Shown here: in pieces, positions 36,896 to 44,625 of the stretch
How positions within the stretch are numbered: the first letter of the stretch is position 1
How the letters are laid out: every line of letters begins with the position of its first letter
NCBI GenBank assembly: GCA_947305005.1
Contig: CAMZCM010000005.1
Span: 62,001-126,000, forward strand
Direction: 5' to 3'
DNA length: 64,000 nt
DNA from: an uncultured Prevotellaceae bacterium
Lineage (GTDB): Bacteria > Bacteroidota > Bacteroidia > Bacteroidales > Bacteroidaceae
The notes under the pieces: model-generated
Databases searched by the model: none
The model's input: the letters and a program-made list of their open reading frames with translations, nothing else
Told to the model about the DNA's origin: nothing
Made by a program: the position numbers and the translations under genes

Positions 36896-37917
36896 TCGTT
36901 GTCGTTATAAATGAGTTGAATCAGTGTCTGCCCAACAGCACGGAGTACGTGTGGATCTATCTGCTCAGGAATGTCGTTAACGGTGTGCCAGGTAGGGCCA
37001 AAGCTTGACGTTACGCTGTCGTTGTGGGGGATGATATCAATGCAGGGTATCTTGGCGATTTGGTTGATAGGGAGATGGTCGTCAGTTACATAACCGCTTT
37101 TTTCAAACGGGAACTGTTCGCTGAAGCCTAATTGGGCTGCCAGATGCCAGATGAGGCTGACGAGGTTCTGAGCATATTGGCGCGAGAAACCTTCCATGGC
37201 AAAACGGGCGCCACGCCCTCCTACCATATCCAGATTAATGCCATAACGAGCTCGGTATCCGATAGCGAAGGCTTGCTCAGCCCAATGTTTGGAACCGAGA
37301 CACCAGAAATGATCTTCATCATCTCCTAATTCTTCAGCCCATTGCGGAGTCCCCTGGTCTTCTACGTCAAAGCAAATAAAATCAATGCCATAGTTGAGGC
37401 CTGTTTCCTGGATAATACGTGCCAATTCCAACATCACTGCCACTCCTGATGCTCCATCGTTAGCAGCAATGACGGGTGTGCGATGGTTCTTCTCGTCTGG
37501 GTCATTGTCTGCCCAAGCCCGGCTGTCCCAATGTGCAGAAATCAGAATTCGGTCAGCGGCATCAGGGTTGAGACGTGCTTGAAGATTGCGGCAAGGCAAT
37601 GGTTGTCTGTCATAACCTGTCAGTGTCGTGCGTAATTCACTTACTTCGCAGCCGAACTCTTGGAATTTCTTGACAATCCAATCTCCGCAGTCCTGATGCG
37701 CAGTACAGCCAGGCACGCGGGCTCCGAAGTTACATTGTGCTACTATATAGGCCATTGCAGAGTCGGCTACAAAGATTGGAGCTGGAGCCAATGCGATGGT
37801 GTCGGGAGCCTCTGTATTCTTCGTCTTCCCTGTACAGGAAGAAAAGAACGTAGTTGCGGTGAATCCACAACAAACGCAACCTATCAGCAGATTCTTATGT
37901 TGTTTCAAAAACTTCAT
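36892..37917 (-). CDS. M28-family lipoprotein, glutaminyl-peptide cyclotransferase-like
   Basis: 341 residues. A signal sequence ends FFSSCTGK, a likely lipobox. The M28 zinc-enzyme fold shows ISAHWDSRAWADND (His and Asp ligands), AANDGASGVAVMLELARI (Asp), FDVEDQGTPQWAEE (Glu region) and TDDHLPINQIAKIPCIDII (His). Size, motif spacing and single-metal layout suit bacterial type II glutaminyl cyclases known from Porphyromonas and Prevotella. Those convert N-terminal Gln to pyroglutamate in the periplasm. An aminopeptidase cannot be excluded from sequence alone. Six predicted signal-peptidase I substrates in this window start with Gln after cleavage, which would be its substrates. It lies in the lrp-to-rbfA operon. 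Confidence 0.78.
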   Translation of the reverse strand: MKFLKQHKNLLIGCVCCGFTATTFFSSCTGKTKNTEAPDTIALAPAPIFVADSAMAYIVAQCNFGARVPGCTAHQDCGDWIVKKFQEFGCEVSELRTTLTGYDRQPLPCRNLQARLNPDAADRILISAHWDSRAWADNDPDEKNHRTPVIAANDGASGVAVMLELARIIQETGLNYGIDFICFDVEDQGTPQWAEELGDDEDHFWCLGSKHWAEQAFAIGYRARYGINLDMVGGRGARFAMEGFSRQYAQNLVSLIWHLAAQLGFSEQFPFEKSGYVTDDHLPINQIAKIPCIDIIPHNDSVTSSFGPTWHTVNDIPEQIDPHVLRAVGQTLIQLIYNDNE

Positions 37918-37933
37918 GCTAACTGTTTTCTAT

Positions 37934-39685
37934 TCACTTTTTCACACCTTGGTTCTGTTCCATCACACGCAAGAAATTTCCGCCCCATATCAGTCGTAGG
38001 TCTTCTTCGCTGTAGCGTTCGCGGAGCAGACGACGGGTGAAGTTAATGAGTTCCGAGGCAGACGCAAGACCAGGTACGCCGCCGTCGCCATCGAAATCAG
38101 TACCAATGCCCACGTGTTCTACACCCATCACTTTTACCATGTGGTTAAGGTGTGCAACAGCATCTACGATAGAGGCTTGTTGGTCTGAACGCAGGAATCC
38201 ATTGTAAAAGGTAACCTGTGCCACGCCGCCTTTCTGTGCAAGCGCACGCATTTGGTCATCGGTGAGGTTGCGAGGATGGTCGCAAAGAGCGCGGGCAGAG
38301 GAATGGGAACATACAATAGGTTGCGAACTGATGTCTAAAGCGTCGTAGAAACTACGTTCGCTGGCATGGGATAGGTCCACCATTATACCCATACGGTTCA
38401 TCTTACGGATTATCTCGGCACCAAAGGTTGACACTCCTTCAAGAGGTTCACCTTCTCGCGGACGTGCCGAGCCGCAGATATCATTATTCCCATTATGGCA
38501 GAGTGTCATATAGACGATACCCATATCGGCAAAGTGCTGTAAGAGCGAGAGGTCTTTGCCGATGGCATAACCGTTCTCAATGCCCAGCATGATAGCTTTT
38601 CGCCCTTCTGCTTTGAGGCGGTAGAGTTCAGCTGGAGTGCGGGCAATCGCCATGTACTGCTTGTTCTCCGTTGCAATTTGATGCAGACGGGCAAAACGAC
38701 TTTCTGCCAACAGACGAGCTTGCTCGTAACCCTCGGGTGTTCGTTCCTTTTGGGGAATATATGCTACCATAATGCTGGCGTCCAATCCGCCCTCATTCAT
38801 CTTATGAAGGTCCACAAGGATATGCGGGTCACGTTGGTCGAAATGGATCTCTTGGTCGAAGAACATGGGAGTGTCGCAATGGCTATCGAGGGTGAGGATT
38901 CGGTTGTGGATGTGCCGAGCCTCATGGTAGTTGGCAGCTTCACCTTTTAACCAACGGAACAAAGGCATCATGCTTTCGTCACCTCGCAAGCAGAAACACT
39001 CGGGATGCCATTGTACACCAATGATACTTTTATGTTCTGTAGATTCGATTGCCTCAATCACACCATCGGGAGCTGTCGCTGAGACACGAAGACAAGGGCC
39101 TGTTTCACGGACGGCTTGGTGATGGAAACTATTGACATAGAGCGTCTCTTCGCCCATGATGTTCCGTAGCAAAGATTCATCCGCTGTCGTTACCGTATGA
39201 GAGGCATAGGCACGGTCCAAATCCTGACTATGCTTGATTGTTGGTGACGGAATGTCCTGCCAAACACTGCCTTCCAGTGCTACGGCCAGCATTTGGATTC
39301 CTCGGCAGATACCCAGCATGGGAATTTGTCTGTCGTAGGCTAGACGAATTAATAGGAGTTCGCACAGATCGCGCTTCGGATTAATTCCATGGAGATGAGG
39401 AATCGGCTCTTCGCCAGCAAACAGTGGATTCATGTCTCCGCCGCCCGAGAGGATGAGTCCATCGAGGTGCTCAAGCATCGTGACCAGTGCCTGTTCATCC
39501 GTTGTTGGCGGCAGCACCACGGGGGTGGCTCCGGCTCTCAGAACGCTCTCGTAATATCCTTCTGCTAACTCACATCCCTTTTCGCCAAAATTGCCCGTGA
39601 TACCAATCACGGGCTTGTATTCAGCACCTAATAAGGAGGTGTGGATGGTCTCGTAGTGCGATTTCCAGTTGAACATATTAATCAT
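37934..39685 (-). CDS. Fused class I glutamine amidotransferase (C26) and M19 membrane-dipeptidase-like protein
   Basis: 583 residues. Residues about 20-250 are a C26/PuuD-like glutamine amidotransferase: GLILSGGGDMNPL, nucleophile Cys in MLGICRGIQML, and His-x-Glu in GVQWHPECFCLRGDE. Residues about 262-583 are an M19 (renal dipeptidase) amidohydrolase: LTLDSHCDTP (HxD zinc ligands), IMLGIENGYAIG (bridging Glu), MTLCHNGNNDICG, VDLSHASERSF, IVCSHSSARALCDHPRN and GIGTDFDGDGG. Both active sites look intact. C26 enzymes hydrolyse gamma-glutamyl bonds and M19 enzymes cut dipeptides, so together they could process gamma-glutamyl peptides. No signal peptide is visible, so it is probably cytosolic. 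The start may instead be ATG 39676. Confidence 0.88.
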   Translation of the reverse strand: MINMFNWKSHYETIHTSLLGAEYKPVIGITGNFGEKGCELAEGYYESVLRAGATPVVLPPTTDEQALVTMLEHLDGLILSGGGDMNPLFAGEEPIPHLHGINPKRDLCELLLIRLAYDRQIPMLGICRGIQMLAVALEGSVWQDIPSPTIKHSQDLDRAYASHTVTTADESLLRNIMGEETLYVNSFHHQAVRETGPCLRVSATAPDGVIEAIESTEHKSIIGVQWHPECFCLRGDESMMPLFRWLKGEAANYHEARHIHNRILTLDSHCDTPMFFDQEIHFDQRDPHILVDLHKMNEGGLDASIMVAYIPQKERTPEGYEQARLLAESRFARLHQIATENKQYMAIARTPAELYRLKAEGRKAIMLGIENGYAIGKDLSLLQHFADMGIVYMTLCHNGNNDICGSARPREGEPLEGVSTFGAEIIRKMNRMGIMVDLSHASERSFYDALDISSQPIVCSHSSARALCDHPRNLTDDQMRALAQKGGVAQVTFYNGFLRSDQQASIVDAVAHLNHMVKVMGVEHVGIGTDFDGDGGVPGLASASELINFTRRLLRERYSEEDLRLIWGGNFLRVMEQNQGVKK

Positions 39686-40211
39686 CTGCTGTATCAGAAA
39701 GGAGTGCAGCCTTCTTTGCTGTCAACGCTTTGATGGCTGCTACGTCAGCATCAGAGAGTCCGATAGGTACTTCCGTCTTAATACTTTGCTTGAGGGAGAT
39801 GAGCGTCTCGGTTGCCATCACACCCGGTATCTCCTGCAAACGATTGTTTAACAGTTCCATCAGGTGCGCATTGTCACGAGCATAGAGTTTGATCAGCATG
39901 GTATAAGGACCTGTAGTGAAGTGGCACTCCACTATTTCTGGGATCTTTTCAAACTCGTTGACAACATGCTTGTACATCGAGCCGCGTTCAAGTGTGATAC
40001 CTACATAAGTGCAGGTGTTGTATCCTAACGTAGCGGGATTGACATGGTAACCAGAACCAACGATGACACCGATGTCAACCAGACGTTGAACACGCTGATG
40101 AATAGCAGCACGAGAAACACCGCATTCGGTCGCAACATCCTTAAAAGGAATGCGTGCATTACGAGTGATGATTTCAAGAATCTTCTTGTCTAGGCTATCA
40201 ATTTTTTCCAT
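39678..40211 (-). CDS. Lrp/AsnC-family transcriptional regulator
   Basis: 177 residues. N-terminal winged helix (SLDKKILEIITRNARIPFKD, GVSRAAIHQRVQRLVDIGVI) and a C-terminal RAM/ligand-binding domain (TYVGITLERGSMYKHVVNEF, IVECHFTTGPYTMLIKLYAR). Lrp/AsnC proteins form octamers that sense amino acids. The C-terminus is about 20 residues longer than usual. It overlaps the following amidotransferase-dipeptidase gene by 8 bases and is first in a leftward operon reaching rbfA. Control of its own operon in response to an amino acid is likely but unproven. Confidence 0.9.
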   Translation of the reverse strand: MEKIDSLDKKILEIITRNARIPFKDVATECGVSRAAIHQRVQRLVDIGVIVGSGYHVNPATLGYNTCTYVGITLERGSMYKHVVNEFEKIPEIVECHFTTGPYTMLIKLYARDNAHLMELLNNRLQEIPGVMATETLISLKQSIKTEVPIGLSDADVAAIKALTAKKAALLSDTADD

Positions 40212-40241
40212 TTACCTATTCTTTTTAATCAAAGTGTAACG

Positions 40242-40249
40242 CAAAGGTA
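40242..40249 (-). promoter_or_regulatory. -7 element for the lrp-led operon
   Basis: TACCTTTG on the minus strand, 31 bases before the start at 40211. Confidence 0.65.
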
Positions 40250-40279
40250 GGTATTTTAATTCATCCGACAAGGATTTTT

Positions 40280-40318
40280 AATAAAAAAATGACACCGAAG
40301 CATCACTTCGGTGTCATT
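40280..40318 (-). terminator. Rho-independent terminator of the FKBP operon
   Basis: AATGACACCGAAG (40288-40300) pairs perfectly with CTTCGGTGTCATT (40306-40318) around a 5-base loop. On the minus strand a run of seven T follows the stem. It separates the FKBP genes from lrp. Confidence 0.92.
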
Positions 40319-40338
40319 ATGTACAAAAATAGAGTATT

Positions 40339-41226
40339 TTATTTGACTATTTCCAGTAGCTCAACCTTGAATATAAGGGTGGAAAATGGAGGTATCTTAC
40401 CAGCTTCACGTGATCCGTAGCCAAGTTCTTGAGGAATATAGAGTTCCCACGTAGAACCTACAGGCATCATTGTGAGCGCTTCTGTCCATCCTTTGATCAC
40501 CTGATTGCAACCGAAGGTAGCCGGCTGTTTACGCTGATAAGAACTGTCAAAGACGGTACCGTCAATCAGCTTGCCTTCATAGTTCACCTTTACTTTATCA
40601 GTAGCGGTGGGTATTTCGCCTGTGCCTACGGTGAGTACTTTGTATTGCAAGCCGCTGGGTGTTGTCTTAACACTGTCTTTCTTAGCGTTTTCCTTCAAGA
40701 ATGCTTCTCCGTCAGTGCGATTTTTCCCATATTTGGCCTCCATCTTCACGTTGTTATAATATTCTAGTTGTTTGGAGGCCAATGACTGTGCGCTGTCGCC
40801 AGTGATGGTGGCGTTACCTGCGATGGCAGAGCGGAAACCTTCAATGAAGCGCTGCTTGTTCAACAAATCCACGCTGTCGTTGATTTGCTTGTTCGCCTGT
40901 GGGATGATCTGTGATTCAACCTGTTGGCGAATCTCCTTGCCGGCGGTGTAAGCTTTCATCTGTTTGGTGGATTCGTCCATAGAAGGGTCGTCAAAGCCAT
41001 TGAGAAAGTATGCGATGTAAGCGGTATCGACCCCCATACGCTGAACGAGATAACTCATCAGACCATTGGTCTGAGCGATTCCGTAAGCATAGCTGAAATC
41101 AGCCATGGGGACAGTATCCACTTTCGCCACTTCGGCGACCTTCTTTTTCTTGGGCTTCTTGGCTGCATTCGTGCTGACGCAAACCAACAGGCTGAGAACA
41201 ATGATGATGAATTTGAATGCTTTCAT
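40339..41226 (-). CDS. Secreted FKBP-type peptidyl-prolyl isomerase (third of three)
   Basis: 295 residues from ATG 41226; the track begins at a GTG three codons earlier. The signal peptide ends about VCVSTNA, giving a periplasmic protein with a Lys-rich mature start (AKKPKKKK). An FKBP N-terminal dimerisation domain (FSYAYGIAQTNGLMSYLVQR, then helices to about 185) precedes the FK506-binding catalytic domain (VKVNYEGKLIDGTVFDSSYQ, PATFGCNQVIKGWTEALTMM, WELYIPQELGYGSREAGKIP). This is a Mip/FkpA-type foldase for secreted proteins. It is the last gene of a three-FKBP operon and is followed by a strong terminator. It is most similar in layout to the neighbouring lipoprotein paralogue. Confidence 0.93.
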   Translation of the reverse strand: MKAFKFIIIVLSLLVCVSTNAAKKPKKKKVAEVAKVDTVPMADFSYAYGIAQTNGLMSYLVQRMGVDTAYIAYFLNGFDDPSMDESTKQMKAYTAGKEIRQQVESQIIPQANKQINDSVDLLNKQRFIEGFRSAIAGNATITGDSAQSLASKQLEYYNNVKMEAKYGKNRTDGEAFLKENAKKDSVKTTPSGLQYKVLTVGTGEIPTATDKVKVNYEGKLIDGTVFDSSYQRKQPATFGCNQVIKGWTEALTMMPVGSTWELYIPQELGYGSREAGKIPPFSTLIFKVELLEIVK

Positions 41227-41241
41227 CACTTTCACGAAATA

Positions 41242-42105
41242 TTATTCTTCAATACCTTCCAGTTGGATGGTGAATGTCAGAGCGCTAAATGGTTTGATGT
41301 TACCCATGTCCTGTGCGCCATAGGCTTGATCCTGAGGAATATAAACAATCCATTTGGAACCAACAGGCATGGCGGTCAGGGCTGCTTTGAAGCCAGGAAT
41401 CATCTGATTGGCACGGAAAGTAGTGGGCTCACTTTCCATGTTGCTATCGAATACGGTACCGTCGATGAGCTTACCTTCATAATGAACCTTCACGCGGCAG
41501 GTGTCAGCAGCAATAGCGCCAGTGCCTTCAGTGACGACTTCGTAAAAAATACCGTTGCCAAGTTCTTTCACACCTTCCTTCTTAGCAATCTCAGCGAGGT
41601 ATTCCTCACCTTTCTGCTTGTTGTCTGCATAAGCTTTGGCACGGGCAGATTCGCGGATAGCGTCCATGCGGGTCTGAACAAATACCTGAGCGGAATCAAC
41701 GCTCATTACTTTTTCTACACCTGCAACAGCAGCTATGAAACCAGCATATACGTTGTTTTCGTTGATGGTCTGGGTGCTGTCTTCGCCGAAGATCATGTGA
41801 TTGATGTTCTGAATCATGCCCTGGCTAACCTGCTGGCCAATTTGAATACCTGCATAGTAAGCAGCCTTCTTCGGGTCCTTACCAGCCTTGATGCCCTCGC
41901 TGAATCCCTTCAAGAACTCCTCAACTTGTGTGGTGTCAACACCCATACGCATTGCAAGATAGTCCTTCAGACCATTGGTCTGAGCCATACCGATAGCATA
42001 ACTAAGTGTGTCAACATCAGTCTTCAGGCTGGCTGTAGGAGCCTGATTGCAAGAAGCCATGACAAAAGCCATGACAACTGCGAAGATAACAGAAATCTTT
42101 TTCAT
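41242..42105 (-). CDS. FKBP-type peptidyl-prolyl isomerase, lipoprotein (second of three)
   Basis: 287 residues. Signal sequence with a lipobox-like end (FVMASCNQAP), so probably membrane-anchored. Same architecture as its neighbour: N-terminal dimerisation helices (LSYAIGMAQTNGLKDYLAMR) and a C-terminal FKBP domain (VKVHYEGKLIDGTVFDSNME, FRANQMIPGFKAALTAMPVG, WIVYIPQDQAYGAQDMGNIK). The Asp, Val-Ile and Tyr residues of the prolyl-isomerase pocket are present. The 15-base spacing to the next FKBP gene and 21 bases from the first show an operon made by duplication. Confidence 0.93.
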   Translation of the reverse strand: MKKISVIFAVVMAFVMASCNQAPTASLKTDVDTLSYAIGMAQTNGLKDYLAMRMGVDTTQVEEFLKGFSEGIKAGKDPKKAAYYAGIQIGQQVSQGMIQNINHMIFGEDSTQTINENNVYAGFIAAVAGVEKVMSVDSAQVFVQTRMDAIRESARAKAYADNKQKGEEYLAEIAKKEGVKELGNGIFYEVVTEGTGAIAADTCRVKVHYEGKLIDGTVFDSNMESEPTTFRANQMIPGFKAALTAMPVGSKWIVYIPQDQAYGAQDMGNIKPFSALTFTIQLEGIEE

Positions 42106-42126
42106 TTTGTTCTTTTCTTATAGAGT

Positions 42127-42711
42127 TTATAATACTTTAATGAGTTCCACGTCGAATATGAGTGTGGAGTAAGGAGGGATGCTACTGCCGGCACCACGTT
42201 CTCCATAACCGAGCAAATAGGGGATGAAGAAGCGGTACTTGGCACCCTCTTTCATGAGTTGTACACCTTCTGTCCATCCAGGAATCACACCGTCAAGAGG
42301 GAAGTCTGCAGGTTCACCGCGCTTGTAGCTACTGTCAAAGACAGTTCCGTTAATTAATGTGCCCTCATAGTGGCAACGAACTTTGTCTGTGGCCTTTGGA
42401 CTGCGGCCGGTCCCCTCTGTTAGTACTTGATATTGGAGACCGCTCTTGGTGGTGGTTACCCCTTCTTTCTTTGCGTTAGCTTCCAAGAAAGCCTTGCCCT
42501 CGGCAATGGCTCCTTGTGCTTGTTCACGGGCTTGTTTGTCAAAATATTCGTTCAGCAGCGTCTGTGCTTCGCGATGTGAGATTGCGGGCTCTGCGTCTGA
42601 CAGAACGTCGCAGATACTCTGAGTGAAATCTTGTACACTAAAATCCTTGATACCCATATTCTTCAGCTGTTGGCCGATACCGAGTCCCAAAGCATAACTA
42701 ATCTTATTCAT
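42127..42711 (-). CDS. Cytoplasmic FKBP-type peptidyl-prolyl isomerase (first of three)
   Basis: 194 residues from ATG 42711. The -7 element at 42742-42749 coincides with the longer start of the track, which is therefore unlikely. It has no signal peptide; the protein starts directly with the dimerisation domain (MNKISYALGLGIGQQL), like E. coli FklB. The FKBP domain includes VRCHYEGTLINGTVFDSSYK, PLDGVIPGWTEGVQLMKEGA and FFIPYLLGYGERGAGSSIPP. It is the promoter-proximal member of the FKBP trio. The three together cover cytosol, membrane anchor and periplasm. Confidence 0.9.
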   Translation of the reverse strand: MNKISYALGLGIGQQLKNMGIKDFSVQDFTQSICDVLSDAEPAISHREAQTLLNEYFDKQAREQAQGAIAEGKAFLEANAKKEGVTTTKSGLQYQVLTEGTGRSPKATDKVRCHYEGTLINGTVFDSSYKRGEPADFPLDGVIPGWTEGVQLMKEGAKYRFFIPYLLGYGERGAGSSIPPYSTLIFDVELIKVL

Positions 42712-42741
42712 ATTTTTCTTGCATGAGTTGAAAATCGGCTG

Positions 42742-42749
42742 CAAAGGTA
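42742..42749 (-). promoter_or_regulatory. -7 element for the FKBP operon
   Basis: TACCTTTG on the minus strand, 2 bases outside the left arm of the 42-bp inverted repeat and 30 bases before ATG 42711. Confidence 0.7.
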
Positions 42750-42751
42750 CA

Positions 42752-42903
42752 GATAATTTACGATTTGACCATTTACAATTTACAATTTATTTAAAAATAT
42801 GATTCATTTTAAGTTTTTTCCCGCTGTAGAATCAAATAAATCATAAATCAACAGAGAATCGTAAATAAATTGTAAATTGTAAATGGTCAAATCGTAAATT
42901 ATC
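42752..42903. repeat. Perfect 42-bp inverted repeat in a divergent promoter
   Basis: The arm 42752-42793 (starting GATAATTTACGATTTGACC) recurs as its exact reverse complement at 42862-42903, with 68 bases between. Each arm ends 2 bases from the -7 element of the gene it faces. Inside each arm the word TTTACAA is repeated. Confidence 0.95.
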
Positions 42904-42905
42904 AT

Positions 42906-42913
42906 TACTTTTG
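42906..42913 (+). promoter_or_regulatory. -7 element for the sirtuin operon
   Basis: TACTTTTG, 2 bases outside the right arm of the 42-bp inverted repeat and 21 bases before ATG 42935. Confidence 0.7.
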
Positions 42914-42934
42914 CCCTGTTAACTGAAGAAAACA

Positions 42935-43645
42935 ATGAAAAAAGTAGTTGTCTTGACAGGTGCAGGCATGTCCGCTGAAAGCGGCATCTCTACGTTTCGT
43001 GACTCTGGAGGCCTTTGGGAACAGCACCGTGTAGAGGATGTGGCAACCATTGAGGGCTATATCAGTAACCCTCGGCTTGTCATTGATTTCTACAATGAAC
43101 GCAGGCGCCAGTTGCCTACTGTGAAACCTTGTCGTGGTCATGAGCTTCTGGCTGCGTTGGAGACGGATTTCGACGTGACAGTCATCACGCAAAATGTGGA
43201 TGATTTGCATGAGCGGGCTGGCTCTTCAAAAGTTATTCACCTTCATGGAGAACTGATGAAGGCGACCTCCTCGTATGCGCCCAACGATCCTTCACAGATT
43301 ATCACCCTTTCACCCGACAACATGGATATTCATATAGGGGATAAAGCCGCAGATGGTAGCCAGTTGCGACCTTTCATCGTGTGGTTCGGTGAAGCCGTTC
43401 CTGAGATTGAGCGTGCAGCTGCTATCTCGTCTGAAGCTGACATCTATGTCGTTATCGGAACTAGTCTCAATGTCTATCCCGCAGCAGGTCTCGTACAGTA
43501 TGTGCCTGACAAAGCTCCCATCTATCTTATCGACCCGAAGGATGTGCCTTGGACGGCAGGACACCGCTATCGCCACATTAAGAAGGGAGCCTCCGAAGGG
43601 ATGGAAGAGTTGACAAAAATGCTTAAATTGATTGCTCATGACTAA
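42935..43645 (+). CDS. cobB: Class III sirtuin, NAD-dependent protein deacylase
   Basis: 236 residues. Sirtuin motifs: VLTGAGMSAESGISTFRDSG, ITQNVDDLHERAGS and the catalytic His in VIHLHGELM, plus VIGTSLNVYPAAGL. After the His the usual zinc-binding Cys-x-x-Cys pairs are missing and the small domain is short. DFYNERRRQL carries the Tyr-x-x-Arg pair that marks class III (SIRT5/CobB-like) enzymes able to remove succinyl and malonyl groups. It uses NAD+ and acts in the cytosol. It overlaps the nucleoside kinase gene by 8 bases and leads a rightward operon reaching trkH. Confidence 0.92.
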   Translation: MKKVVVLTGAGMSAESGISTFRDSGGLWEQHRVEDVATIEGYISNPRLVIDFYNERRRQLPTVKPCRGHELLAALETDFDVTVITQNVDDLHERAGSSKVIHLHGELMKATSSYAPNDPSQIITLSPDNMDIHIGDKAADGSQLRPFIVWFGEAVPEIERAAAISSEADIYVVIGTSLNVYPAAGLVQYVPDKAPIYLIDPKDVPWTAGHRYRHIKKGASEGMEELTKMLKLIAHD

Positions 43646-44621
43646 ATTAGATGCTGTGATGGCGGAACAACGTCATTGGCAGAAAATCGTGGGACTGAGT
43701 ACAGTCGCTGAACTGAATCACGTCGTTCGCGAAGGTCATGCTACCGAAGTCATCAATGTCTCCGAGGCGTTGCAGGAACGGAAGATTGCGGTTGTTGCAG
43801 ACCAGATTCAGAGTTCTGGCTGTCGCATCGTCCTGTTGGCAGGACCCAGTAGCAGTGGCAAGACTACCACTAGCAAACGCCTTGCTGTTCAACTGGGTGC
43901 GGTGGGTTTGCGTCCTCGAATGATTTCTATGGACAATTATTTCGTCAACCGCGAACAGACACCGCTTGACGAGAAGGGTGACTATGACTATGAGTGCTTG
44001 CAGGCGTTGGATGTAGCTCTCTTCAATGAACAGTTACAGACCTTGTTGAGTGGCGGTGCCGTATCATTGCCCAAATATAATTTCCAAACGGGACATCGTG
44101 AACAAAGCGGAACAAAGACGCAGTTGAGTGATAACGAGGTGCTTATTATTGAAGGTATTCATGCGCTGAATCCGGAGCTAACTCCAATGATTCCCCGTGA
44201 CCATAAATACCAGCTTTATGTTTCTGCTCTTACGACCATTCAGTTGGACGAACAGCGTCGCATCTCTACCTCCGACAACCGTTTGCTGCGTCGTATCATC
44301 CGCGATCATAAGTTTCGTGGCTACTCAGCGACCGAGACGATTCGCCGTTGGCCCAGTGTGCGAGCAGGCGAGGAGAAATGGATTTTCCCTTATCAGGAGA
44401 ACTGTGACCGCATGATCAATAGCGCCTTGCTCTATGAGCTGGCTGTGCTTCGCCGTTATGTCCTTCCTCTTTTGGAGGAAGTTCCTGAGAGCGAACCTGA
44501 ATATGAGGAAGCTTGGCGCCTGCGGCAGCTAGTCGGCTTCTTTGAGCCTATTCCTGACAAACAAATCCCCCCCGTTTCGCTCTTGCGCGAGTTCTTGGGC
44601 GGCTCCAGTTTCCATTATTAA
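43638..44621 (+). CDS. Uridine-kinase-like nucleoside kinase, short form
   Basis: 327 residues from ATG 43638, which overlaps the sirtuin stop. The P-loop kinase domain begins IVLLAGPSSSGKTTTSKRLA (Walker A), with DNYFVNREQTPLDEKGDYDYE and VLIIEGIHALNPEL typical of the phosphoribulokinase/uridine kinase family. The N-terminal 60 residues (VGLSTVAELNHVVREGHATE, INVSEALQERKIAVVADQI) match the linker region that, in the roughly 550-residue Bacteroidota nucleoside kinases, follows a TGS/threonyl-tRNA-synthetase-like half. That half is absent here. Kinase motifs are intact, so it is probably active on a nucleoside. Confidence 0.85.
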   Translation: MTKLDAVMAEQRHWQKIVGLSTVAELNHVVREGHATEVINVSEALQERKIAVVADQIQSSGCRIVLLAGPSSSGKTTTSKRLAVQLGAVGLRPRMISMDNYFVNREQTPLDEKGDYDYECLQALDVALFNEQLQTLLSGGAVSLPKYNFQTGHREQSGTKTQLSDNEVLIIEGIHALNPELTPMIPRDHKYQLYVSALTTIQLDEQRRISTSDNRLLRRIIRDHKFRGYSATETIRRWPSVRAGEEKWIFPYQENCDRMINSALLYELAVLRRYVLPLLEEVPESEPEYEEAWRLRQLVGFFEPIPDKQIPPVSLLREFLGGSSFHY

Positions 44622-44625
44622 ATTT

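Noticed and set aside
40924-42123. 399-residue ORF on the plus strand
   Set aside because: It lies antisense to two FKBP genes with clear catalytic motifs. Its translation shows no family pattern and it is a shadow of their codon usage.
42752-42903. Insertion-sequence remnant with terminal inverted repeats
   Set aside because: The 68-base centre has no coding capacity and no flanking target duplication was seen; the arms abut promoter elements on both sides.
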